A stretch of 7,231 nt of DNA from Rhodobacteraceae bacterium UBA1957 (GCA_002336405.1 DDEJ01000082.1:27317-34547), one strand, 5' to 3'. Counted from the first letter of the stretch, positions 1-7,170 are shown. The notes: a model not told the origin generated them from the sequence alone. A program made the numbers and translations.

Positions 1-51
1 ACCGGGGGTGCCTTGGTCGGAAATCAGAAGCGTTAGACCGCTCAATGATCT

Positions 52-66
52 GCGCCTTGGTGGCGC
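52..66 (-). terminator. Short GC-rich hairpin just downstream of the amidinotransferase gene
   Basis: Read on the minus strand, GCGCC-ACCAA-GGCGC forms a perfect 5-bp stem with a 5-base loop about 20 bases after the amidinotransferase stop codon. No T-run follows, so it is not a typical Rho-independent terminator. It could slow polymerase, protect the 3' end of the message, or be chance in GC-rich DNA. The rest of bases 1-86 contains no start codon and ribosome binding site pair that I can support. Two minus-strand frames stay open to the window edge but lack a convincing start. Confidence 0.2.
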
Positions 67-86
67 CCAGAACCGGGTGCTGACGT

Positions 87-1208
87 CTAGAGGTTGGGGA
101 AATAATCCTCACAGCTGCCCTCGCGGTAGACATCAGCCGTACAGCAGTGCAAGCCACCGCCAAAGGCATAGGCATCGCGCAACTCGACCTCAATCACATT
201 CATGCCCAGCTTGTCCATTTGGTCGGCTTGATAAACTTCGGACTTTTCAACACAGACCGTTTTGGGGTCCAGCACCAGTACGTTCATGCTGAGCCATGTC
301 GATGAATAACACAGCGGCGGCGGCGCGTTATGGGCTGGTTGCGCCGCATCAACAATATCCCAACCGTTCTTTTCAAACATACTGCGTTGATCGGCGGGCA
401 GCCGACGTTGGGGGTTGTTCAGTATCAAACCAGGGCGCAACGGCGTAAACGTCGCATCAATATGGATCGGATAGGGGTCACCCGGAAAGTTCACCGTATG
501 CACCCGGTGGTCGGGGAAATGCCGGCGCAGCCATTCGATGCCTTTAAGGTTGGTGGTAAACCCATGCTGGACCACCAGATCGCGACCAAAACGCAGCACA
601 TCAGCCGCATCAAAAAGTGGCTCTTCTTCGGTGGTGACAAAGAACTTTTCGGCCGCCCATTTCAGGCGCTTTTCAACACCTATTTTATCCGACAGATAAT
701 CGGGATGGTAATCTTCATTGGTCAGGCGCGGTTTTGGCGCCGCCTCATGACGAAAATTAGGATCTTCATCCCAATATTGCTGCATCAAGGGCCGGTAGCA
801 TAGATATTCAAACCAGCGACAGCGATACGACATTGTCGCCTCAAGAATTTCGGCCCCAACAGTCAGAAGAACATCACGTGGCGGCATACAACCAAACTGG
901 CTTTGCGTGTGAAAATCTGGCGTGGTGGCGGGCAGAGAAAAATCTGTTGGCGTAGGGCGATCAACGCGCACGCCGCGCTTACTCAGCAAATCGGCAAAAT
1001 TATCTAAAAGCTCGTTGGCACGGTCAATCGTTTCCTGTGGCCGGCGGCCCCATTGACCCCGCATATCGCTGTCTTCGGGCACTTTGGCATCCAGCGCCGG
1101 TTCGGCCGGCGGGATATGGCAATCATCAGCGCGACCAACAATGACGTGCTTCAAAGGGTCCCATTCGTTCCAACTGTTCACTATGGTTTTTTCAAATCCT
1201 GAACGCAT
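87..1208 (-). CDS. Glycine amidinotransferase-family enzyme (L-arginine:glycine amidinotransferase-like)
   Basis: This 373-residue cytosolic protein belongs to the AGAT/StrB1/CyrA amidinotransferase family, which moves the amidino group of arginine onto an amine acceptor and releases ornithine. It aligns along its whole length with human AGAT (GATM), recalled from memory, minus the mitochondrial presequence: an SWNEWDPL-type start (residues 12-19), TPDF (96-99), FDAAD (199-203), IHIDATF (248-254), SSTWLSMNV (302-310) and GGGLHCCT (350-357). The catalytic triad is present as Asp200, His249 and Cys355 (human Asp254, His303, Cys407), and Arg268 matches arginine-binding Arg322. The acceptor-side positions differ: Tyr246 replaces Asn300 and Ile248 replaces Met302. 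Glycine is therefore not certain as acceptor; another amine, or a role in a natural-product pathway, is possible. The start is supported by GGGGGA six bases upstream of the ATG. No guanidinoacetate methyltransferase gene lies in the window. Family is near certain, substrate is not. Confidence 0.93.
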   Translation of the reverse strand: MRSGFEKTIVNSWNEWDPLKHVIVGRADDCHIPPAEPALDAKVPEDSDMRGQWGRRPQETIDRANELLDNFADLLSKRGVRVDRPTPTDFSLPATTPDFHTQSQFGCMPPRDVLLTVGAEILEATMSYRCRWFEYLCYRPLMQQYWDEDPNFRHEAAPKPRLTNEDYHPDYLSDKIGVEKRLKWAAEKFFVTTEEEPLFDAADVLRFGRDLVVQHGFTTNLKGIEWLRRHFPDHRVHTVNFPGDPYPIHIDATFTPLRPGLILNNPQRRLPADQRSMFEKNGWDIVDAAQPAHNAPPPLCYSSTWLSMNVLVLDPKTVCVEKSEVYQADQMDKLGMNVIEVELRDAYAFGGGLHCCTADVYREGSCEDYFPNL

Positions 1209-1334
1209 ATGTCTTCCCCCAAAAGAACGTTGAAACCTCCCTTCACAAAATATGGCTTTCTGCGCAAGCCTGTAAGCGACGGATTAGGCCGTATTCGTGT
1301 CAAAACGGTTAGTTTGCGATCAGAGATTAAATAT
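1209..1334 (-). promoter_or_regulatory. Leader of the amidinotransferase gene, possible promoter
   Basis: This 126-base gap between msrQ and the amidinotransferase gene is AT-richer than the flanking genes. On the minus strand a perfect TTGACA (1303-1298) could be a -35 box. The best -10-like element behind it, CTTACA (1276-1271), is 21 bases away, which is too far for a standard promoter, so the assignment is weak. A strong ribosome-binding-like GGGAGG (1241-1236) sits about 27 bases before the real start with no usable start codon behind it. The functional ribosome site appears to be GGGGGA at 1220-1215. The gap suggests the gene can be expressed separately from msrPQ. Confidence 0.3.
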
Positions 1335-1940
1335 CTAGACCGATCGGGACAAGGCCGACTTTGGCAGTTTCAAACGCAGGGCCAAAAGCAGCATGATCAA
1401 TCCCATATAGACAAACGGCTCAAGCTGAAATCCTTTGACCAACATAATGAAATGCAGCGCACCCAAAATGGCAATGCCATAGACCAACTTGTGCAGCCTG
1501 CGCCACAGCGGGCCAAGTCTGCGCACCGCATAAGTGTTAGAGCTCAGCGCCAGTGGCGTCATCGCCACAAATGCCAGCATGCCAATGCTGATATAGGGGC
1601 GCTTGACGATGTCTTGCCAAATCATCGACAACACCTGAACGTCCAGTACCAGCCAGACCAACAGATGCACAGTAATGTAGAAATAACTCATCACCCCAAT
1701 GACACGGCGAAATCGCATCAGGTTAAGACCCAGATGACGGCGCAGAGGCGTGACCGCCAAGCCAAACACAATCAGCTGCAGGCCAAATTCGCCCAGTTTA
1801 TGCTCAAGCGCCTTGATCGGCTCGACGCTCAGCATACCCGTGGCGGCAAGATAGAAATAATACACCGACGGCACCATCAACAAAAGATAGACCGACCAAA
1901 TAGGCACCCGACGTATAAGGCTATGAATTGTGCTTAACAT
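1335..1940 (-). CDS. msrQ: MsrQ, haem-binding membrane subunit of the periplasmic methionine sulfoxide reductase
   Basis: MsrQ (formerly YedZ) is an inner-membrane b-type haem protein of the ferric-reductase-like superfamily. It passes electrons from the quinone pool or a cytosolic flavin reductase to MsrP. The 201-residue product has about six hydrophobic segments (roughly 15-35, 48-66, 80-100, 115-135, 150-167 and 174-191). Three histidines, His92 (in YITVHLLVW), His150 (in WRRLHKLVYG) and His163 (in GALHFIMLVKG), match the haem-ligand histidines recalled for E. coli MsrQ (about 91, 151 and 164). The length is normal for the family. Its ATG follows the msrP stop with no gap (TGA-ATG), which implies translational coupling and roughly matched amounts of the two partners. 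Confidence 0.96.
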   Translation of the reverse strand: MLSTIHSLIRRVPIWSVYLLLMVPSVYYFYLAATGMLSVEPIKALEHKLGEFGLQLIVFGLAVTPLRRHLGLNLMRFRRVIGVMSYFYITVHLLVWLVLDVQVLSMIWQDIVKRPYISIGMLAFVAMTPLALSSNTYAVRRLGPLWRRLHKLVYGIAILGALHFIMLVKGFQLEPFVYMGLIMLLLALRLKLPKSALSRSV

Positions 1941-2858
1941 TCAGAAATATTTGCTGAGGTCCATGCCTTTATACAAGCCGGCCACCTCGCTCTCATAGCC
2001 GTTGAACATCTGCGTTGGCTTGCGTTTGGCAAACAGGCCCCCGCCAATTGGGCGTTCGCTGGCTTGGGTCCAGCGCGGGTGATCCACTTTGGGGTTCACG
2101 TTGCTATAAAAGCCGTATTCGCGGGCGTTTGCCCTGTTCCAGCTGGTGGGGGGTTCGCGGTCTGTCAACGTGATTCGCACCACCGATTTGATCGACTTAA
2201 AGCCGTATTTCCATGGCACCACCAAGCGCAGTGGCGCACCGTTTTGTTTAGGAATATCCTTGCCATAGATGCCGCTGGCCATAATCGTCAACGGGTGCAA
2301 CGCCTCGTCTAACCGCAGCCCCTCGACATAGGGCCAATCCAGCACCGGATAGGATACCCCCGGCATTTCATCAGGGCGCAATACGGTTTCAAAGGCCACG
2401 TATTTCGCAGCGCTTTGCACCCCAGCCATGTTCAGCAAATCTGCCAGCTCAAACCCGTTCCAAGGCACCACCATCGACCAGGCCTCCACACAGCGAAGCC
2501 GGTAAATGCGCTCTTCAACCGTCATTTTACGCATGATGTCTTCAAGATTATAGCTGGCGGGGCGATCCACCAAACCGTCGATAGCCACCGACCAGGGGGC
2601 GGTTGTCAGCCGGTGTGCATGTTCAGCCGGATCATCCTTGCCGGTGCCAAACTCGTAGTAATTGTTATAACCGGTAATCTCGTCCCAATCGTTGGGCTTA
2701 TCGTTGGTTTTGGCGATACTCGGCGTGGCGCCCAACGCAAGGCCAATGCCGGAAAGACCTAGACCTGCCACACCCTTCATGATCTGGCGTCGGTTTAGAA
2801 AATCAGCCTCCGGCGTAATATGCGCGTCGTTTAAATCTGGGGTCCAGCGGTGTGCCAT
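1941..2858 (-). CDS. msrP: MsrP, periplasmic molybdopterin-dependent methionine sulfoxide reductase catalytic subunit
   Basis: MsrP (formerly YedY) reduces methionine sulfoxide in envelope proteins using a molybdopterin cofactor and electrons from MsrQ. With the start chosen here it has 305 residues. A twin-arginine signal (LNRRQIMKG, Arg23-Arg24) precedes a hydrophobic stretch and an Ala-rich cleavage region near residue 50, fitting export of the folded, cofactor-loaded enzyme by Tat. GYNNYYEFG, then RLRCVEAWSMVVPW with the molybdenum-ligand Cys123, then YVEGLRLDEA, NGAPLRLVVPWKYGFK and VDHPRW are family signatures that closely resemble E. coli MsrP. Two adjacent ATG codons occur (2861 and 2858). 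AAGGA lies four bases from the first and seven from the second, so 2858 is preferred. An in-frame ATG at 2903 would add 15 residues unlike the family and has no good ribosome site. Confidence 0.96.
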   Translation of the reverse strand: MAHRWTPDLNDAHITPEADFLNRRQIMKGVAGLGLSGIGLALGATPSIAKTNDKPNDWDEITGYNNYYEFGTGKDDPAEHAHRLTTAPWSVAIDGLVDRPASYNLEDIMRKMTVEERIYRLRCVEAWSMVVPWNGFELADLLNMAGVQSAAKYVAFETVLRPDEMPGVSYPVLDWPYVEGLRLDEALHPLTIMASGIYGKDIPKQNGAPLRLVVPWKYGFKSIKSVVRITLTDREPPTSWNRANAREYGFYSNVNPKVDHPRWTQASERPIGGGLFAKRKPTQMFNGYESEVAGLYKGMDLSKYF

Positions 2859-3045
2859 CATAAGTTCCTTTTCAGTTCCGTTTTGTAATATGGTAATCTT
2901 CAATCACCTAAAACCAAACTTACATCACACTTGAGTGCATTTTTTGAAACATTACAGGGTGTCGAACGCTCTTTGTGGCCCCTTACCGGGCGCTCCGATG
3001 TAAGAGACCAAAAGCGACCGGCCATTCATAGCCGCCTGTAACACA
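2859..3045 (-). promoter_or_regulatory. clpB-msrP intergenic region, likely msrPQ promoter region
   Basis: This 187-base gap has an AT-rich half next to msrP, as expected for a promoter region, but I see no -35/-10 pair close to consensus. A perfect 8-base inverted repeat, CTTACATC (2919-2926) and GATGTAAG (2997-3004), brackets a 70-base segment. A small dyad, CACT-TG-AGTG (2928-2937), lies inside it. Either could bind a regulator of msrPQ, but short repeats of this kind also arise by chance. The strong msrP ribosome site AAGGA is at 2870-2866. Confidence 0.35.
3010..3034 (-). terminator. Weak candidate terminator after clpB
   Basis: On the minus strand, just after the clpB stop, CGGC-TATGAATG-GCCG (3034-3019) can form a 4-bp GC stem. 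A run of four T (3013-3010) follows five bases later. The stem is short and the T-run is offset, so termination here would be inefficient at best. Some read-through from clpB into msrPQ is plausible. Confidence 0.2.
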
Positions 3046-5661
3046 TCAATGCAAAGTCGCATCCTGCGGCGCGGGCCGGTTAGGAGCCGCCACCCGGTCC
3101 CCAATCACCAGTCCATCAGGACCAGCTGAAACGGCAATCCGGTCCCCCTCTAACAGATCGCCCGCAAGCAGCATTTCAGCCAGTGGATCCTGTAGCGCCC
3201 GCTGCAGCACGCGCTTGAGCGGGCGCGCCCCAAACACCGGATCATAGCCTTCCTCTGCGAGCCAGAGCTTGGCCGCGTCATCAAGATCAAGCGCAATTTT
3301 GCGCCCGGACAGACGCCCAGCAAGTTTCGCCAACTGAATCTCGACAATACCCCCCATATCGCCCCGCCCGAGCCGGTCAAAAATAATCGTCTCATCCAAA
3401 CGGTTCAAAAATTCTGGCCGAAAATGCGCGCGCACCGCATCCATCACATCGTGTTTGGCCTGCGCCACATCCGATCCATCAGGCAATTGGCTCAACGCCT
3501 GCGCCCCAAGGTTTGAAGTCAGAACAATCAACGTTTGTTTGAAATCCACCGTGCGCCCCTGCCCGTCGGTCAGACGCCCGTCATCAAGCACCTGCAACAG
3601 CACATTGAACACATCGGGATGGGCTTTTTCGATTTCGTCAAACAACACCACCTGATAGGGCCTGCGCCGTACCGCTTCGGTCAGCACACCGCCCTCGTCA
3701 TAGCCCACATAGCCAGGCGGCGCCCCAATCAGCCGCGCCACAGCGTGCTTTTCCATGAACTCTGACATGTCGATGCGCACCATGGCACTGTCATCATCGA
3801 ACAAAAACTCAGCCACGGCCTTGGTCAGTTCAGTTTTGCCAACGCCGGTCGGCCCTAGAAACAGAAACGATCCCAGCGGGCGGTTTTCATCGTTCAACCC
3901 TGACCGGGCGCGCCTTACCGCATTGGCAACCGCGCGCACCGCAACCGATTGACCGATCACCCGCTTGTGCAGTCCCGCCTCCATGGTCAGTAACTTTTCA
4001 CGCTCACCCTCTAACATCCGCGATGTCGGAATGCCGGTCCAGCGTTCGACCACCTGCGCAATCTGTTCGGGGCGCACTGCCTCTTCGATCTTTACACCGG
4101 CTGCGCTTTCGGTTTCGGCCTCGGCAAGACGCTTTTCGAGTTGAGGAATAACCCCATAAGACAGCTCTCCAGCGCGCGCCAGATTGCCCGCACGCTTGGC
4201 GATTTCCAGTTCGGCGCGGGCGCGCTCAAGCTGTTCTTTGAGATCGCGTGCCGCCGCCATCAAATTGCGACCCGATTGCCACTGCGCCGTCATTTCAGAA
4301 CTGCGGTCCTGAAGGTTTGACAGCGCGCACTCCAAAATCTCCAGCCGGTCTTTTGAAGCTTGATCATCCTCTTGGCGCAGCGCCTCTGCCTCGATTTTTT
4401 TCTGCAAAATCTCACGATCCAGCGCATCCAGTTCTTCGGGTTTACTATCCACCTCCATCCGCAGCCGCGACGCGGCCTCATCCATCAAATCAATGGCTTT
4501 ATCAGGCAGAAAACGGTCAGTGATATAGCGGTGCGACAAAGTGGCCGCGCTGACCAGGGCTGCATCCGAAATCCGCACGCCATGGTGCAATTCATATTTT
4601 TCTTTGATGCCGCGCAGAATACTGATGGTGTCCTCTACCGTGGGCTCCTGAACCAAGATCGGCTGAAACCGCCGTGCCAGCGCTGCGTCCTTTTCGACGT
4701 GCTTGCGATATTCGTCCAACGTGGTTGCGCCGACGCAATGCAATTCACCCCGCGCCAGTGCCGGTTTCAACAAGTTTGAGGCATCCATGGCCCCCTCGGA
4801 TTTTCCAGCCCCAACAAGCGTGTGCATTTCATCGACAAACACGATGATCTCACCCGCCGCATCGGTGACTTCTGTCAGCACCGATTTCAACCGTTCTTCA
4901 AACTCACCGCGGAATTTAGCCCCGGCGATCAATGACCCCATATCCAACGCCAAAAGCCGCTTATCAGACAAGCTTTCGGGCACGTCACCTCTGACAATCC
5001 GCAGCGCCAAGCCCTCGGCGATCGCAGTTTTACCGACCCCCGGTTCACCGATCAGCACCGGATTGTTTTTGGTCCGCCGGCTCAACACCTGCATAGCGCG
5101 GCGAATCTCTTCGTCACGGCCAATAATTGGATCAATTTTACCCTCGCGGGCGGCTTCGGTCAGATCATACGTATATTTGCTCAGCGCCTCATAGCCGTCT
5201 TCCGCACTGGCACTATCCGCGGTGCGGCCTTTGCGGATCTCGCCAATAGCCGCATCCAGCGTCGCGGGCGTGATCGCCTCGGCGCTCAGGGCCTCTTTGG
5301 CGGCTGAGGGCACCAACGCAAGCGCCACGAGAATACGTTCCACCGGGATAAAACTGTCGCCAGCCTTGTGTGCCTGCGCCTCAGCCTCGGCCACCACTTT
5401 GACCGCTTTTGTATCAAGGTACACTTGCGCATCACCCGTGACTTTGGGCAATTTTGTCACCGCTTGATCGACCACGGCTTTGAGCCGTGCAGGCGTGCCC
5501 CCTGCGCGGGTGATCAGATTACTGGCAAAGCCTTTGTCATCATCTAACAGGGCTTTGAGAATATGCTCGGGCACCACCATTTGATGGTCTTCCCGCGTCG
5601 CAATGACGTTTGCCGCCTGTAAAAAACCACGGGCACGGTCCGTGAACTTACTGAGGTCCAT
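3046..5661 (-). CDS. clpB: ClpB, ATP-dependent protein disaggregase (Hsp104/ClpB family)
   Basis: ClpB is a cytosolic hexameric AAA+ chaperone that works with DnaK-DnaJ-GrpE to pull polypeptides out of heat-induced aggregates. The 871-residue protein is full length (E. coli about 857). It has an N-terminal Clp repeat domain (1-145). AAA domain 1 has Walker A GEPGVGKT (205-212), Walker B IIVFVDE (272-278) and arginines Arg330-Arg331. A coiled-coil middle domain (about 400-525) marks ClpB and sets it apart from ClpA. AAA domain 2 has Walker A GPTGVGKT (603-610), Walker B VVLFDE (671-676) and sensor-2 GARP (811-814). The domain-1 pore loop reads AGAKFRG, with Phe250 where E. coli has Tyr251; domain 2 keeps Tyr651. 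The ClpP-docking loop of ClpA/ClpX is not seen, so this is a refolding rather than a degradation chaperone. Start support is AGGAG seven bases before the ATG. No Met or Val codon lies near residue 150, where E. coli starts its short form. Confidence 0.98.
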   Translation of the reverse strand: MDLSKFTDRARGFLQAANVIATREDHQMVVPEHILKALLDDDKGFASNLITRAGGTPARLKAVVDQAVTKLPKVTGDAQVYLDTKAVKVVAEAEAQAHKAGDSFIPVERILVALALVPSAAKEALSAEAITPATLDAAIGEIRKGRTADSASAEDGYEALSKYTYDLTEAAREGKIDPIIGRDEEIRRAMQVLSRRTKNNPVLIGEPGVGKTAIAEGLALRIVRGDVPESLSDKRLLALDMGSLIAGAKFRGEFEERLKSVLTEVTDAAGEIIVFVDEMHTLVGAGKSEGAMDASNLLKPALARGELHCVGATTLDEYRKHVEKDAALARRFQPILVQEPTVEDTISILRGIKEKYELHHGVRISDAALVSAATLSHRYITDRFLPDKAIDLMDEAASRLRMEVDSKPEELDALDREILQKKIEAEALRQEDDQASKDRLEILECALSNLQDRSSEMTAQWQSGRNLMAAARDLKEQLERARAELEIAKRAGNLARAGELSYGVIPQLEKRLAEAETESAAGVKIEEAVRPEQIAQVVERWTGIPTSRMLEGEREKLLTMEAGLHKRVIGQSVAVRAVANAVRRARSGLNDENRPLGSFLFLGPTGVGKTELTKAVAEFLFDDDSAMVRIDMSEFMEKHAVARLIGAPPGYVGYDEGGVLTEAVRRRPYQVVLFDEIEKAHPDVFNVLLQVLDDGRLTDGQGRTVDFKQTLIVLTSNLGAQALSQLPDGSDVAQAKHDVMDAVRAHFRPEFLNRLDETIIFDRLGRGDMGGIVEIQLAKLAGRLSGRKIALDLDDAAKLWLAEEGYDPVFGARPLKRVLQRALQDPLAEMLLAGDLLEGDRIAVSAGPDGLVIGDRVAAPNRPAPQDATLH

Positions 5662-5740
5662 CGGCTATCTCCTTTTTCTCAAGCACTTATATCTGAAATG
5701 CCCACTCAGCGGCACATCTCTTTCAAGTCTTGAGACAAAG
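5662..5740 (-). promoter_or_regulatory. clpB leader with possible heat-shock promoter and a TCAAG-T-CTTGA dyad
   Basis: On the minus strand, CTTGAA (5727-5722) resembles the -35 box of RpoH (sigma-32) promoters, which commonly drive clpB. GGGCATTTC begins 18 bases later (from 5703) and loosely resembles the CAT-T core of an RpoH -10 box; this spacing is slightly long. A sigma-70-like TATAAG (5691-5686) lies closer to the gene but lacks a good -35. The CTTGAA overlaps a perfect 5+1+5 dyad, TCAAG-T-CTTGA (5723-5733). The ribosome site AGGAG is at 5673-5669. The rest of the 220-base gap (5741-5881) shows only a spaced 7-base inverted repeat (TGTGAAA 5774-5780, TTTCACA 5825-5831) and no clear terminator. 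Confidence 0.35.
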
Positions 5741-5881
5741 ATTGTTATTGACGGCCCGCGCTTCAACCCTTGGTGTGAAATTAACTAGCGGTGGACCAAA
5801 AAGACCCAAGGCTGCGAGACCCCGTTTCACAATCAAATACAGCCAAGCTTATCGCGCCAAGATGTTGGTATTAAATGCAAC

Positions 5882-6199
5882 TTATTGTGTCAAAATACAA
5901 GCCACCGCGATGTTTGGTACGCGACGAGACAGGCTATTGTCATACAGCGCAGAGCCAATCACCCGACGCCGGATCGCAGCATTTTCTTCGGTATCCGCCA
6001 ACCAGCACAGATACATATCTGCCTCTTTTTTCATCCCAAAACTGGCGCGCGCGGTGCTGCTGACCGCAAAGGGTTCAAAGCCGTTTTGCGCCAGCTGCGA
6101 CGCGGACATGAAATCACGTTCGCCAACGGGCAATGCGCTGACAAGGGTTGGCAACAGCGCCAAAACGACGCCAAGGAAATAGTTTTGAGTGGGTTTCAT
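5882..6199 (-). CDS. Small secreted or periplasmic protein of unknown function, two cysteines
   Basis: I cannot assign a function. The 105-residue product starts with a short polar segment, a hydrophobic core (about 7-20) and a VSA-L cleavage-like site near residue 22, which together look like a Sec signal peptide. The predicted mature protein is about 83 residues and starts LPVGERDF. It has only two cysteines, Cys65 (in MYLCWLAD) and Cys101 (in IAVACILTQ), both in beta-like hydrophobic strands. They could form one disulfide in the periplasm. Similar small ALPVGERDF-type proteins are, from memory, found in Rhodobacterales and remain hypothetical. The start has AGGA nine bases upstream. A better-supported reading than this is not available on the plus strand, where the overlapping frame lacks a signal peptide or recognisable fold. 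It is divergent from pyrF and upstream of clpB in the same direction, with a 220-base gap that argues against a tight operon. Confidence 0.8.
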   Translation of the reverse strand: MKPTQNYFLGVVLALLPTLVSALPVGERDFMSASQLAQNGFEPFAVSSTARASFGMKKEADMYLCWLADTEENAAIRRRVIGSALYDNSLSRRVPNIAVACILTQ

Positions 6200-6480
6200 T
6201 TCTCGTAATCCTAATTAAATGAATGGGTTTGCAATGAACAACCAGACCAGAAAACAAACTCGCCTGGAATGAAAATGATCTGCAATTATATCGTGCACAG
6301 ACCTAATGCGCAGGGCAAGCATACAAACCGGGTTCATCATCAGGCGCGGTGTTTGTAAGCTGTAAGCCCGCAACAAAAACGTACGCTGCAACCTCAAGCA
6401 CCGGCTTGACCACAGCCAGCCATAGCGCGACAAGGACGCAACCGGAACAGATCCATACAGGCTCATAAAAGGAAAATATC
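6200..6480. promoter_or_regulatory. Divergent promoter region between the small secreted protein gene and pyrF
   Basis: This 281-base gap separates two divergent starts, so it should hold both promoters. Toward the small gene, the minus strand carries a perfect TATAAT (6290-6285), which would leave an untranslated leader of about 80 bases; the -35 position behind it is poor. It is flanked by TGCA on both sides (6281-6284 and 6294-6297). Toward pyrF, TTGACC (6406-6411) followed 17 bases later by GACAAG (6429-6434) is a possible but weak promoter. A tandem TGTAAGC repeat lies at 6354-6367. The pyrF ribosome site AAGGA (6469-6473) is seven bases before its ATG. A minus-strand reading frame fills much of this gap but does not look like protein. 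Confidence 0.45.
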
Positions 6481-7170
6481 ATGTCTGACGATCGTTTGAT
6501 TGTGGCGCTTGACGTGCCGAACGCTCTGGCAGGTTTGGCTTTGGCTGAGAAATTGGGCGATGCGGTGTCCTTTTATAAGATTGGCCTCGGCATGCTGACA
6601 GGCGGCGGGTTGGGTTTGGCCAATGAATTGAAACAAGAACACGGCAAACGCATCTTTCTGGATATGAAACTGTTCGATATCGGAGCCACAGTGGAAAATG
6701 CCGTGCGCGGTCTGGCACAGTTTGACCTTGATTTTCTGACCGTCCACGGCGACCCAAACGTGGTGCGTGCCGCCAAAGAGGGCGCATCAGGCAAAGACCT
6801 AAAAATTCTGGCGGTCACAATTTTAACCTCGCTTGACCGCAATGATTTGGACGCCAATCTGATCAAACCCGGCGAGATGCAAGATTTGGTCACAGAGCGC
6901 GCGGGTCTGGCCTTGGCCGCCGGAGCCGACGGAGTTATTGCATCGCCACAAGAGGCGGGGCGCATTCGCGCGCTGCCCGAGGCAAAGGGTCGCCTGATCG
7001 TCACCCCCGGCGTGCGCCCCACCGGCAGCGATGCTGGCGACCAAAAGCGCATTGCAACCCCTGCCAAAGCCATCACAGACGGCGCAGATCATATCGTGAT
7101 CGGGCGCCCGATCTGGCAAGCCGCCGATCCCCAGCAGACCACACGCGCCATCTTGGCCAGCCTGCCCTAA
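6481..7170 (+). CDS. pyrF: Orotidine 5'-phosphate decarboxylase (OMP decarboxylase)
   Basis: PyrF catalyses the last step of de novo UMP synthesis, decarboxylating OMP to UMP in the cytosol. The 229-residue protein has the usual length of the bacterial group-I enzyme and a TIM-barrel pattern. The active-site signature DxKxxD appears as Asp61, Lys63 and Asp66 in FLDMKLFDIGATV. Asp11 and Lys33 on early strands, His89 in LTVHGD, the phosphate-binding TPGVRP (175-180, Arg179) and IVIGRPI (205-211, Arg209) complete the site. The start is fixed by AAGGA seven bases upstream and by the normal N-terminus DDRLIVALDVP. It is the only confident plus-strand gene here. No other pyrimidine gene is visible in the window. 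Confidence 0.97.
   Translation: MSDDRLIVALDVPNALAGLALAEKLGDAVSFYKIGLGMLTGGGLGLANELKQEHGKRIFLDMKLFDIGATVENAVRGLAQFDLDFLTVHGDPNVVRAAKEGASGKDLKILAVTILTSLDRNDLDANLIKPGEMQDLVTERAGLALAAGADGVIASPQEAGRIRALPEAKGRLIVTPGVRPTGSDAGDQKRIATPAKAITDGADHIVIGRPIWQAADPQQTTRAILASLP

Noticed and set aside
1..60. Possible tRNA fragment, because the minus strand contains tRNA-like short words
   Set aside because: I could not form an anticodon stem with a proper 7-base loop, or D and T arms, in either direction.
1..86. Open frames at the left edge, including a minus-strand frame reading HPVLGATKAQIIERSN and a plus-strand frame ending at 83
   Set aside because: None has a start codon with a ribosome site inside the window, and I recognise none of the peptides. 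The stretch is too short to separate a real gene end from chance openness.
8..803. Long plus-strand reading frames opposite the amidinotransferase gene
   Set aside because: They are antisense to a full-length conserved enzyme and show no family signatures or ribosome sites.
1209..1937. A 242-codon plus-strand frame opposite msrQ, rich in Gln, His and Arg
   Set aside because: The composition is what antisense of a hydrophobic membrane protein gives. The minus-strand MsrQ has all three haem histidines.
5774..5831. Inverted repeat TGTGAAA / TTTCACA in the gap upstream of clpB
   Set aside because: The 7-base arms are 44 bases apart with no T-run or promoter alignment, so it is likely chance.
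5885..6208. Plus-strand frame of about 107 codons overlapping the small secreted protein
   Set aside because: It has no signal peptide, ribosome site or domain. The minus-strand frame has all the marks of a small exported protein.
6354..6367. Tandem TGTAAGC repeat upstream of pyrF
   Set aside because: Two 7-base units are too short and too few to call a functional repeat without comparison to relatives.
6215..6466. An 83-codon minus-strand reading frame within the gap before the small secreted protein gene
   Set aside because: It has a composition rich in Arg, Leu and Cys with many unfavoured codons and no recognisable fold. It also covers the region where both divergent promoters must lie. 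The ribosome-site context is poor.
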